Origin: Halomicroarcula saliterrae
GTDB taxonomy: Archaea > Halobacteriota > Halobacteria > Halobacteriales > Haloarculaceae
Reading direction: 5' to 3'
Length of the DNA: 64,000 nucleotides
NCBI RefSeq assembly: GCF_031624395.1
Contig: NZ_JAMQON010000004.1
Coordinates: 1 to 64,000 of the forward strand
In this document: positions 1 to 7,909 of the stretch, one piece after another
How the letters are laid out: every line of letters begins with the position of its first letter
Numbering within the stretch: the first letter of the stretch is position 1
The notes under the pieces: model-generated
The model's input: the letters and a program-made list of their open reading frames with translations, nothing else
What the model was told of the DNA's origin: nothing
Database searches by the model: none
Position numbers and translations under genes: made by a program

Positions 1-159
1 GAGCGGGACCGAAGGTCCCGCGAACCTTGCGAACGGCGACCGCGTCGCCGTGAGCAGAGATGGGTGCCCGCAGTGAGCGACGCGAACGAGGACACCCGAC
101 GACGAAAAAGATGGTTCGATGGCGTCGATGTCGCTGGTGGTCTGAGTGTCGTCGCTCAT
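1..159 (-). CDS. 5' end of a putative hydantoinase B subunit, partial and probably disrupted
   Basis: An ATG at 159 overlaps the TGA of the hydantoinase A gene (ATGA), the usual way hyuA and hyuB are coupled, and the frame stays open to the window edge (53 codons). The first 16 residues (MSDDTQTTSDIDAIEP) look like a normal HyuB leader. The rest does not resemble the conserved HyuB start. Instead it reads through a stretch with two perfect hairpins (3-21 and 34-50). I infer either an inserted short repeat that disrupts the gene or an unusual N-terminus. Hydantoinase B would pair with HyuA in ATP-dependent opening of hydantoin or oxoproline rings. The identification rests mainly on position. 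Confidence 0.35.
   Translation of the reverse strand, partial: MSDDTQTTSDIDAIEPSFSSSGVLVRVAHCGHPSLLTATRSPFARFAGPSVPL
3..50. repeat. Two adjacent perfect hairpins
   Basis: Positions 3-10 and 14-21 form an 8-bp perfect stem (gcgggacc/ggtcccgc) with a GAA loop. Positions 34-40 and 44-50 form a 7-bp stem (cggcgac/gtcgccg) with a CGC loop. They lie inside the putative hyuB frame and may be part of a short dispersed repeat. Confidence 0.5.
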
Positions 160-2138
160 TGCTGGGCCTCCAGTCGAAGCGTCCCCCGTTCGTCCACCGC
201 CAGCGACCACTCCGGCGGCACGACGACAGTGCTCTCCCCGCCGGCGACGATAGCCGGGCCGTCTCTGGTCGCACCCGATGCCAGCGAACCCCAGGACAGC
301 ACCGGCGTCTCCCTGAACTCGCCGTCGAAGGAAACGTCACGGTGCTGTCGGTCGGTCTCGGCCCGTCTGTGGTGAGCTATCGGCGGCATCTCGTGGGCCA
401 CGGTCGCCGTCGCCCGGAGCGTGACGAGTTCGATCGCGGCGTCCAGCCGGTAGCCGTGGGCCCGCTCGTGTGCGGCGTGGAAGCGGGCCGCGAGGGCGTC
501 GCGGTCGAATCCCCCGACGGTGACGCCGAGTTCGTGACTCTGGCCGGCGTACCGGCAGTCCGCCTCGAAGGCGACGGTGGCCGCGTCCGGCCGGGCCGTT
601 TCGTCGAGCACTCTCGACTCCAGATCGTCGAGCACGCCCCGGACTGCCTCCGGGTCGGCCTCGTCGAGACGCGTCCGGTACGTGCGGACGGCGTCGTGGC
701 GCTCGTCCGCGGCCAGCAGCCCCAGGGCCGAGAGGACGCCGCTCGCTCGCGGGACGACGACGGTTTCGACCCCGAGCCGGTCGGCCAGCGCGGCGGCGTG
801 CATCGGTCCGGCGCCGCCGAAAGCACAGATGGCAAAGTCGCGGGGGTCGTGGCCTCGCTCGGCGGTGACCGAGCGGATGGTCCGCGTCATCGTCGCGTTG
901 GCGACCCGGTAGACGCCGCGGGCGGCCGCGAGCGGGCCGTCGAGGTCGGCCTCGACAGCGAGGGCGCCGAGGGCCTCACGGGCGGCGTCGGCGTCCAGTT
1001 CGACGGCGCCGCCGAGCGTCGTCTCGGGGCCGAGATACCCCAGCGCGAGCGCGGCGTCGGTCACCGTCGGCTCGCTCCCGCCGCGGCCGTAACAGGCCGG
1101 GCCCGGCTCCGCCCCGGCCGACTGCGGGCCGACTCTGAGCGCGCCGCCGGCGTCGACCCACGCGATAGAGCCCCCGCCCGCGCCGACCGTCTCCACGTCG
1201 ACCATCGGCACGCGGACCGGCCGATCGCCCACGTCGGCGTCGGTGGTCCGCTGGACGCCGCCCTCGCGGACGAGCGACACGTCGCTGGAGGTCCCGCCCA
1301 TGTCGAAGGTGACGAGCCCCGCGGCGTCGTCGGGCTGGAACGCGCTGGCGCCGACGACGCCCGCCGCGGGACCCGACAGCGCCGTCGTCACGGCGTTGTT
1401 CCGGACCGTGTCGATAGCGGCGATGCCGCCGTTGGACTGCATCACGCGCGGTTCGGGCAGCCCGAGTGCCCGCGCTTCGGTCGCTAGCTGTCCGAGATAG
1501 CGGTCGAGCACCGGCGTCACGAAGGCGTCGGCCACCGTCGTCGCGGTGCGCTCGTACTCGCGGAAGGCGCCCAGCACCTCGTGACTGGCCGACACCGGGG
1601 CGTCGAGTTCCTCGCGCAGAACCGCAGCGACGCGGCGCTCGTTCCCGGGGTGGGCGTAGGCGTGCAACAGCGACACCGCGACCGCCTCGGCGTCGATATC
1701 GGCGGCCAGCTCCCGGACCGCCTCGGGGTCGACGGGCCGTTCGACACCCTCGGGCGTGGCTCGCTCGTCGAGTTCGTAGCGCCGCTCGTCGGGCACCAGC
1801 GGGGCCGGTCGGGCGACCGACTGGTCGTACAGTTCGGGTCTGTCCTGCCGGCCGATAGCGAGCACGTCCCCGAAGCCGGCGGTCGTCACCAGCGCCGTCT
1901 GGGCCCCCTCGGTCTCCAGCAGCGCGTTCGTCGCGACGGTCATGGCGTGTCTGAACCGGGAAACTCCGGCCGGGTCGACGCCGGCAGTCTCACAGGCCAC
2001 CCGAACACCCTCGACGACGCCCTCGTGTTGTGGCGTCGTCGAGGGGACTTTCGCCGTCGTCAGGCCGTCGGGACCGACCAGCACGACGTCAGTGAAGGTG
2101 CCCCCGACGTCGACGCCCACGCGAACCGAATCGTCCAT
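156..2138 (-). CDS. hyuA: Hydantoinase/oxoprolinase family protein, subunit A
   Basis: This 660-aa protein matches the hydantoinase A/oxoprolinase family, which opens hydantoin or 5-oxoproline rings with ATP, normally as a complex with subunit B. The N-terminal phosphate-binding motif DVGGTFTD is at residues 9-16. A second actin-like lobe carries GPAAGVVGA and MGGTSSDV around residues 280-310, and GGAGPMHA is near residue 440. The length is normal for the single-subunit A form. Its TGA overlaps the ATG of the next minus-strand gene (putative hyuB). It lies 32 nt downstream of gtrA, so it could be co-transcribed with it, although the functions are unrelated. The exact substrate cannot be read from sequence. 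Confidence 0.9.
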   Translation of the reverse strand: MDDSVRVGVDVGGTFTDVVLVGPDGLTTAKVPSTTPQHEGVVEGVRVACETAGVDPAGVSRFRHAMTVATNALLETEGAQTALVTTAGFGDVLAIGRQDRPELYDQSVARPAPLVPDERRYELDERATPEGVERPVDPEAVRELAADIDAEAVAVSLLHAYAHPGNERRVAAVLREELDAPVSASHEVLGAFREYERTATTVADAFVTPVLDRYLGQLATEARALGLPEPRVMQSNGGIAAIDTVRNNAVTTALSGPAAGVVGASAFQPDDAAGLVTFDMGGTSSDVSLVREGGVQRTTDADVGDRPVRVPMVDVETVGAGGGSIAWVDAGGALRVGPQSAGAEPGPACYGRGGSEPTVTDAALALGYLGPETTLGGAVELDADAAREALGALAVEADLDGPLAAARGVYRVANATMTRTIRSVTAERGHDPRDFAICAFGGAGPMHAAALADRLGVETVVVPRASGVLSALGLLAADERHDAVRTYRTRLDEADPEAVRGVLDDLESRVLDETARPDAATVAFEADCRYAGQSHELGVTVGGFDRDALAARFHAAHERAHGYRLDAAIELVTLRATATVAHEMPPIAHHRRAETDRQHRDVSFDGEFRETPVLSWGSLASGATRDGPAIVAGGESTVVVPPEWSLAVDERGTLRLEAQQ

Positions 2139-2170
2139 GGCCCGTCTCCGACCGCCGGTGACAAAAACGC

Positions 2171-2623
2171 CTAGTTCCAGGTCCAGGCCGAGTCGAGCGC
2201 GTACCGGTACAGCCCCGTCACGCCGATAGCGACGGCGTTACCGACGAGAACCTCGGCGCTGCTGTCGATGACCGCGACGTTGTCGAGGAGCGACTCGGCG
2301 GTCCCGAGCGTCACGAGGACGTAGAGGATGCCCAGCTGCAGCGGGATAGCCGTCCCCCGGACGATGTTCGTCTTGCCCAGCCCGACCAGGTACCCGCGCA
2401 TCGAGGTGTGACGCGAGCGGTGGAACGTCCAGGCGTTGTTGAGCACGTACTGGAACAGTATCGTGATCTCGATGGCGACGAACGCGCCGACGAGATAGTT
2501 GACACCGCCGAGGTCGACGAACAGCCACAGCAGCGCCAGCTGGACGCTTGCCGCCGTCAACCCGACGAGGAAAAACCGAACGAGACGTTCTCGTCGCGGC
2601 GACGTGGCGACGGCGAACGACAT
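2171..2623 (-). CDS. GtrA family membrane protein
   Basis: This 150-aa protein has four hydrophobic segments and the GtrA signature: a basic N-terminus followed by RLVRFFLVGLTAASVQ, then NNAWTFHR at the end of TM3 and a C-terminal SAWTW. GtrA-like proteins are small membrane proteins thought to help move lipid-linked sugars across the membrane for cell-surface glycan assembly. The gene starts 6 nt after the stop of the sulfatase-like gene, so the two are probably one operon. This suggests a role in envelope glycan or lipid modification, which is inferred. Confidence 0.85.
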   Translation of the reverse strand: MSFAVATSPRRERLVRFFLVGLTAASVQLALLWLFVDLGGVNYLVGAFVAIEITILFQYVLNNAWTFHRSRHTSMRGYLVGLGKTNIVRGTAIPLQLGILYVLVTLGTAESLLDNVAVIDSSAEVLVGNAVAIGVTGLYRYALDSAWTWN

Positions 2624-2629
2624 GAGACG

Positions 2630-4045
2630 CTATTTGTAGCCGAGGGCTTTTAAACGTGCCGTTATCTCGTCAGATTCGCCGCCCGTCTGGCGCTCTTCGG
2701 CGCCCTCCGAGGCCGTATCGAGGCGCTCGACGTGGTCCGCGACGGCCGCCGACAGCCGGTCGAGGACGGGCGGTGGCGCCGCGTCGTCGGTGCCGTCCGC
2801 ACAGAGATCGCGCCGTTCCTCCGGGTCGGTCCGCCGGTCGTACAGTTCGCGGTGGCCGGTGTCGGTGTGTTCGATGTACGTCCAGCGGGCGTCGCGGGCG
2901 CTGACGAGCAACTCGCCGTCCTCGCGGTGGCGGGGAATCGGCTGGGTCGTCACGCTGTCGCCACGCACCGCGACGGAGACCACGGGCCCGCGGTCTTCGA
3001 TCGCCTCGCCGTCGAGGGCCGGAGCCACGCTCTGGCCCTCCCACGCGTCGGCGGGCTCGACCCCGAGCAGGTCACACACCGTCGGCGGGATTGTGTCGAG
3101 CCCGACGGGCTGGTGGACCGTCCCCGACTCGCCGTCGGGGTGGGTGAGAAAGAGGGGGACGTCGATGAGTTCGCGGTAGAGCTTGGGGTAGTGTGAGAGG
3201 TGGCCGTGGTCCAGAAACTCCTCGCCGTGGTCGCCGGCGACGACGATGGCCGTCTCGTCGGCGACGCCCTCGGAGTCGAGCGTGTCACACAGCCGGCCGA
3301 CGCTCTCGTCGACCTGTCTAACGGTGCCGTCGTACAGCGTCCGGAGCGTCCCCAGCGTGCGCTCGTCGACGTCCCACCCCATCCCCGTCCGGAAGTGCGA
3401 GCCCAGCATCCGGAACAGGCCGAAGTGGGTGTCCGAGACCTCACGGAGGTGCCGGGGCGCCGGAACGTAGGGGGTGTGGGTGTCCATGTAGTGGACCCAC
3501 AGGAAGAATCCGTCGTCGGCCGTCTCCAGGAACTCGGTCGCGTGGTCCTCCAGTTCGCCCATCCGCGAGACGTCGGCGAAGGGCCGTTCGTCGTCGCCCC
3601 CGCCCAGCACGCTGGCGGCCCGGCGGAACGGCGACGTGCCGAGCTGGACCCACGCCTGAATTGTCGGGTGGGCCGCGAGGAAGCCGCTGCCCTCGACGAA
3701 CGGGTCGAACTCGTCGAAGCCGCGGTCGTACCCCCAGTGGTCGGTCAGGAAGCCGTTGGCGGCGTTGAATCCACCCGTCCGCAGCCCCGCCTCGGAGAGC
3801 TGTTCGGCGAGCGTCGGCGTCGAGGCGACCCCGATGTCGGGGCCCTCGTCGAACACCGGGCGGGAACCGTGGACGCTCGGAAAGGAGAAGGGCGTCCAGT
3901 TGCCCTGGGCCATCGCCGACTCGAAGGTGACGCCCTCGGCGGCCAGCTCGTCGAGCACCGGCGAGACGCTGTCGTCGCCGCCCAGCGCGTCCCGTCGCAG
4001 CGAATCGATGGTGACGAGGACGACGTTTGTCACGTCGGCCGGCAT
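2630..4045 (-). CDS. Sulfatase / alkaline phosphatase superfamily hydrolase
   Basis: This 471-aa protein has the alkaline phosphatase-like sulfatase fold: VLVTIDSLRRDALGG near the N-terminus (metal Asp) and GDHGEEFLDHGHLSH around residue 270 (metal Asp/His). The nucleophile region reads WTPFSFPSVHGS, lacking the canonical C/S-x-P-x-R of formylglycine sulfatases. Arylsulfatase activity is therefore doubtful, and a phosphodiesterase or phosphotransferase is possible. No clear signal peptide is visible. It is followed by gtrA at 6 nt, consistent with an envelope-polymer role. A second protein of this fold lies at 19288-20157. Confidence 0.85.
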   Translation of the reverse strand: MPADVTNVVLVTIDSLRRDALGGDDSVSPVLDELAAEGVTFESAMAQGNWTPFSFPSVHGSRPVFDEGPDIGVASTPTLAEQLSEAGLRTGGFNAANGFLTDHWGYDRGFDEFDPFVEGSGFLAAHPTIQAWVQLGTSPFRRAASVLGGGDDERPFADVSRMGELEDHATEFLETADDGFFLWVHYMDTHTPYVPAPRHLREVSDTHFGLFRMLGSHFRTGMGWDVDERTLGTLRTLYDGTVRQVDESVGRLCDTLDSEGVADETAIVVAGDHGEEFLDHGHLSHYPKLYRELIDVPLFLTHPDGESGTVHQPVGLDTIPPTVCDLLGVEPADAWEGQSVAPALDGEAIEDRGPVVSVAVRGDSVTTQPIPRHREDGELLVSARDARWTYIEHTDTGHRELYDRRTDPEERRDLCADGTDDAAPPPVLDRLSAAVADHVERLDTASEGAEERQTGGESDEITARLKALGYK

Positions 4046-4257
4046 CTATCTCACCTCCGAGGTCGGACGCGACGGGCCGATGGCGCAGCGGAGTCCCGGC
4101 TGCCGCCACGCACCACGACAGGAATCGTTCATACGCCCCTACATTGGATACGCGATACTGAAGGTTCTGGTTGCGCCTGAACTGTCGGGCTGAAAGAAAG
4201 GGGCTCGGGGCGGATACCGGCTGATAGCGCGGTCGTAGCGATGCTCCCGTGACAGCG

Positions 4258-5163
4258 TCAGTACTCCGGGTCGGGTTCGTAGCTCGGCCCGACGCGGAGG
4301 TCGAGCGTCCGCTCCCTGACGGCGATGTCCAGCCGTTCGTGCTCGGCGAACTCCCCGTCGCGGCTGAACGTCACCGGCTCGCCGTGGCCGTCGACGGAGA
4401 GCTCCGTCGCGCGGACGTGCGTGACTCCGTCGGTGTCGGCCGCCAGTAGTCGGTGCCCGATGGCCTCGGCGACGAGGTTCCCGGTCGGCATCCGCTCGAC
4501 GATGGCGACGTCGAGCAACCCGTCTTCCATGTCCGCCTGGCCGCCCCGGTTGACGAACTTCCGAGCGTTACCGACCAGCAGACACGTGGCCGAGCCGGAC
4601 CAGGTGAACGGTCCGTCCTCGCCCATGGCCTCGACGGTGATGTCCAGCCCGTCGAACTCGATGGCCTCCTGTGCGCCGGTCAGGAGGAACGCGAGCGTCC
4701 CAAAACGGGCTTTCAGCTCGCCGGAGGCGGCGAGACTGGCGTCCGCGGGGAGGCCGGCGATACAGGAGACGAGGAACGGTTCGTCGCCGGCAAAGCCCAC
4801 GTCTATCGTCCGCACCGCACCGGTGTCTGCCACCTCGATACCCTGCCGTCGGTCGGTGACGCCGACGGTGCCCGCCAGCAGGTTCGCGGTCCCGACCGGC
4901 ACCACGGAGAGCGTCACCGCGTCGAGGTGGTCGGCGCCGGCCAGCCCCCGGAGGACCTCGTTTACCGTGCCGTCACCGCCCGCGACGGCGACCTCGGAGG
5001 CCCGCGCCTCGCCGGCCGCCCGGCCGAGTTCCCGCGCGTCGCCGGGCCCCTCGGTACGGGAGACGGCAAAGCCCCGAGCGGAGAGCAGTCGCTCGACGGA
5101 GTCGGCGTGGTCCCCGTCGCCGCTCGCGGGGTTGAGAATCGCCCGGCGCGAGCCCACTTGCAT
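4258..5163 (-). CDS. Diacylglycerol kinase catalytic-domain (YegS/DAGK-like) lipid kinase
   Basis: This 301-aa protein is the usual length for the family. It carries the nucleotide-binding signature GGDGTVNEVLRGL at about residues 62-75, preceded by NPASG at 12-16. Family members phosphorylate diacylglycerol or sphingoid-type lipids using ATP. In haloarchaea the substrate would be an archaeol-type or other isoprenoid lipid, which is inference. The C-terminal beta-sandwich half contains the expected D..M.DGLLDV motif (DMEDGLLDVAIV). It is the first gene of a short minus-strand stretch upstream of the sulfatase-like gene, with about 210 nt between. Confidence 0.88.
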   Translation of the reverse strand: MQVGSRRAILNPASGDGDHADSVERLLSARGFAVSRTEGPGDARELGRAAGEARASEVAVAGGDGTVNEVLRGLAGADHLDAVTLSVVPVGTANLLAGTVGVTDRRQGIEVADTGAVRTIDVGFAGDEPFLVSCIAGLPADASLAASGELKARFGTLAFLLTGAQEAIEFDGLDITVEAMGEDGPFTWSGSATCLLVGNARKFVNRGGQADMEDGLLDVAIVERMPTGNLVAEAIGHRLLAADTDGVTHVRATELSVDGHGEPVTFSRDGEFAEHERLDIAVRERTLDLRVGPSYEPDPEY

Positions 5164-5202
5164 ACCGATACCCAGCAGGCACCCGTACTTAGTGGGTGTG
5201 AC

Positions 5203-5679
5203 TCAGCGGTGGCCCGCACGCGCGAGGTCGTGGGCGCGCTCGTTCTCGCCCCGCCGGACCGCCCGGTAGGTGACGACCGGGATATCGGCCACGGCCGCAC
5301 GGATGGCGTCGACCCGGTCCCGGCAGATTCGGTCGCCCGGCTCCGCCGGGTGGTCGGGGTCGACCGCGCGAATCACCGCGTCGGCGTCCCCGTGGACGTG
5401 CAGCGAGGCGACCCGGTCGCCGGTGGCAGTCACCGCCCGCACCGCCTCCAGCAGCGCCCGGTACTCAAGGTGGGCCGTAGCGACGAAGGCGTCGACAGCC
5501 AGAGAGCGCTCGATATGCGTCGTCACACCGCTCTCGACGAGGAAGCCGACGGCCGCCGAGGTCGGCGTCGCGTTGTCGGCCCCGTAGTGGACGCTCGCGT
5601 CGAAGTACAGCAAGAGCGAGGGGGCGAAGTCGGTGTCCGACCGCCGCCGGTCGACCGGTGCGTCGTCGGGCGCCACCAT
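5203..5679 (-). CDS. RNase H-like nuclease (RNase HI family)
   Basis: This 158-aa protein has the RNase H fold acidic residues: Asp in LLLYFDASVHY, Glu in HLEYRALLEAV, Asp in HVHGDADAVI, and a final acidic residue near NERAHDLA. This matches the small haloarchaeal RNase HI-type proteins that cut the RNA strand of RNA-DNA hybrids. The order and spacing of the motifs are right, but the first motif lacks the usual DGS form (DAS here). It lies 39 nt upstream of the lipid kinase on the same strand, with no obvious functional link. Confidence 0.75.
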   Translation of the reverse strand: MVAPDDAPVDRRRSDTDFAPSLLLYFDASVHYGADNATPTSAAVGFLVESGVTTHIERSLAVDAFVATAHLEYRALLEAVRAVTATGDRVASLHVHGDADAVIRAVDPDHPAEPGDRICRDRVDAIRAAVADIPVVTYRAVRRGENERAHDLARAGHR

Positions 5680-5715
5680 ACCCGACGGTGGGCTCGGTGG
5701 GGCAAAATCCCGTCG

Positions 5716-6045
5716 CTACTCCTCGAGGCGCGGCCCCGGGCGCCACGTGTTACCGTCGAGGACGACGAGGTCGTACCGTTCGAGCACCTGCAAGGCGTCG
5801 ACGACCGCTTCCGGGTCGAAGTCGGCGGCCGTCTCGGCGGGCAGCTGTTCGGCGATGACGCTGCGGGTCCCCCCGTCGGTTCGGCGGACGGTGTCGAGCA
5901 GCGTCTCCAGGTCGGCGACCAGCGGTCGGAGCGACCCGGCGCCCGATTCGGCCGGCCGTAGCTTCCCGAGCACGTCGTCGTACGGCCCCGAGAGCTCCAT
6001 CGAAACTGTCACCTCGTCGCCACTGTCGTCGATTCCGTCCCTCAT
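5716..6045 (-). CDS. Small haloarchaeal protein of unknown function
   Basis: This 109-aa acidic protein starts at ATG 6045. A GTG six codons earlier is possible, but a TATA-like ACCATTATGG about 30 nt upstream fits the ATG better. The C-terminal half (FDPEAVVDALQVLERYDLVVLDG followed by NTWRPG) resembles the winged-helix endings of small haloarchaeal proteins, so it may bind DNA or another protein. It shares its strand with the RNase H gene 36 nt downstream and may be co-transcribed. I do not recognise a named family. Confidence 0.6.
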   Translation of the reverse strand: MRDGIDDSGDEVTVSMELSGPYDDVLGKLRPAESGAGSLRPLVADLETLLDTVRRTDGGTRSVIAEQLPAETAADFDPEAVVDALQVLERYDLVVLDGNTWRPGPRLEE

Positions 6046-6276
6046 TGCCACACAGCACCGCACACGAACCCATAATGGTTGTCTCTGCGTGACCGGTGTG
6101 GAAAGTCAGTGGCCGTCGGAAGCTCCCGAGCTGAGTCGGTGCCGCGACGGCCGTAGCCAGTGGTTTCCGCCCGATACGCTCGGCCAACGCCGAGCTAGCG
6201 GTCGATAACAAAACGTCTCCGGAGAGGGAGACAGGCAGATGGCCGACCGAGCACGCCGCCCGGGCGAGGGCCGCCG

Positions 6277-7299
6277 ATGACCGCCGCGGAGGGGGAGCGT
6301 TCGACCGCCTTCCTCCAGTTCCTCCTCCTCGTGGTCGGGGCGCTCTCGCTGCTCATCGTCGCTCCGTTTCTCCAGGCGCTTCTCTCGGCCGGGCTGGTGG
6401 CCTATCTCGTCGCACCGGTGAACGACCGGCTCGGTCGTCGGCTGGGGTCGACGTCCGGGACCGTCGTGACGATACTCCTCACGGTTGTCGTCGTGGTCGT
6501 CCCGCTGGTCGTCCTCGTCAGCCTGGCCGCGGAGCAGGCCCTCTCGGTCGCGCGGACGGCCCAGCTCCCCGACGCCGCGACCGTGGGCGCCCGACTCCAG
6601 CGATGGCTCGGCCCGGCGGTGGACCGGTCGATGCTCACCGGCCCGCTCTCCAGTGCGCTCCGGACGGGCCTGCGCGGGCTGTTCGGGAGTTTCGCCGGGG
6701 TGGTCGGCGGTATCTCGGCGGTCGCCGTCGGCGCCGTCGTCTTCGTGTTTACCCTGTTTTACCTCCTTCGGGACGGCGACCGGTTCGTGAACTGGCTCCG
6801 GCGGGCCGCACCGCTCGACGCGGCGACGGCGGACAGACTGGTCCGCCGGACCGACGAGCTCCTGTGGGCGGCCGTGGTCGGCAACGTCGCCGTCGCCGGG
6901 GTGCAGGCGGTGCTGACGGTGGCCGGCTTCGTCGCCGTCGGCTTCGACAACATCGCGTTCTGGGCCGTGGCCACGTTCGCCCTCTCCTTGCTCCCGATAA
7001 TCGGCGCCTCTATCGTCTGGCTTCCGGCCGTGGCGTATCTCCTCGTCGTGGGCGACCTGCCGGCGGCCGTCGGGCTCTTCGTGTACGGCACAGTCATCAT
7101 CAGCGGGTCGGACAACGTCGTCCGACCGCTCGCGATGCAGCGGGGAGCCGACCTCAACTCCGGCGTGCTCGTCGTGGGCATCTTCGGCGGCCTGGCCGTC
7201 TTCGGGTTCGTCGGGCTCTTCGTCGGGCCCGTGGTCCTGGGACTGGGAAAGGCGCTCGTGGCGGAACTGGTCACGCAGCGCGAGCGGCGGGGGCAGTAA
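6277..7299 (+). CDS. AI-2E family transporter (permease)
   Basis: This 340-aa polytopic protein has about seven or eight hydrophobic segments. It shows the AI-2E/PerM (PF01594) layout: an N-terminal hairpin, a long amphipathic loop (LPDAATVGARLQRW), and a C-terminal domain with LLPIIGASIVWLP and DNVVRPLAMQRGADLN. Family members export small molecules or ions; AI-2 itself is only one proposed substrate. A second family member lies nearby in the opposite orientation at 7910-9076. The gene converges with the PAS-domain gene. A 13-codon ORF at 6239 overlaps its ATG by ATGA, but it looks accidental. Confidence 0.88.
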   Translation: MTAAEGERSTAFLQFLLLVVGALSLLIVAPFLQALLSAGLVAYLVAPVNDRLGRRLGSTSGTVVTILLTVVVVVVPLVVLVSLAAEQALSVARTAQLPDAATVGARLQRWLGPAVDRSMLTGPLSSALRTGLRGLFGSFAGVVGGISAVAVGAVVFVFTLFYLLRDGDRFVNWLRRAAPLDAATADRLVRRTDELLWAAVVGNVAVAGVQAVLTVAGFVAVGFDNIAFWAVATFALSLLPIIGASIVWLPAVAYLLVVGDLPAAVGLFVYGTVIISGSDNVVRPLAMQRGADLNSGVLVVGIFGGLAVFGFVGLFVGPVVLGLGKALVAELVTQRERRGQ

Positions 7300-7302
7300 C
7301 CG

Positions 7303-7851
7303 TCAGCCGTCGACGCGTTCCTGCAGCCCCGCCCAGTTCGAGAGCATCCCGTCGTCGTCCCGGAGCGGCACGAGCGAGACGCGGTTCCGGAAGCGCCGGC
7401 CGTCGGCGCGGTAGTTCCACAGCTCGACGGTCACGGGCTCCCAGATTTCCAGCGCTTCCCGCAGGGCGTCGACGGGGCCGGGCTCGGTGTCGGGCCCCTG
7501 AAGCAGTCGGAGGTTCTCGCCGCGGACCGCCGACAGCGGGTAGCCCGACAGCTCGCGGAAGGTACGGTTCGCGTAGACGATGGGGTTGTCCTGATACACC
7601 GGGCCGGCGACAGTGATACCGAGGGGCGCCCTGTCGAGCACCCAGACCCGGCGACAGAGGTCGCGTTCGTGGGCCGACAGGGAAGCCGCGTCGGCCGCCG
7701 AGAACGCTTCGAGCAGTGCGTCGAGGTCGTCGTCGACCCGGTCGACCCGGTCGGGGGCCAGTTCGTGGGCCGCGAGAAACGACCGGGCGGCCGACGGGAA
7801 CGCCGACTCCGCGCACGTCAGCAGTTCCCGGAGCGTCTCTCTGGTGGACAT
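7303..7851 (-). CDS. PAS (LOV-like) sensory domain protein
   Basis: This 182-aa protein has an alpha-helical N-terminal half (residues 1-75) and a single PAS domain (about 80-180): VYANRTFRELSGYP, GENLRLLQGPDTEP, then the beta strands ending in SLVPLRDDDG. The domain follows the LOV layout, but the photoactive cysteine of G-x-N-C-R-F-L-Q is replaced by Leu (GENLRLLQ), so flavin adduct chemistry is not expected. No kinase or output domain is attached. It may sense a ligand or act through protein contacts. It sits between two divergent AI-2E permeases. Confidence 0.8.
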   Translation of the reverse strand: MSTRETLRELLTCAESAFPSAARSFLAAHELAPDRVDRVDDDLDALLEAFSAADAASLSAHERDLCRRVWVLDRAPLGITVAGPVYQDNPIVYANRTFRELSGYPLSAVRGENLRLLQGPDTEPGPVDALREALEIWEPVTVELWNYRADGRRFRNRVSLVPLRDDDGMLSNWAGLQERVDG

Positions 7852-7909
7852 CTACGGGGCGGTACGGAGCACCGGAAAAAACCGCTGTCGACTTCGCGAG
7901 ACGGCGGGG

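Noticed and set aside
6239-6280. 13-codon leader ORF overlapping the AI-2E start by ATGA
   Set aside because: Too short and Arg/Gly-rich with no other support; probably a chance frame in GC-rich DNA.
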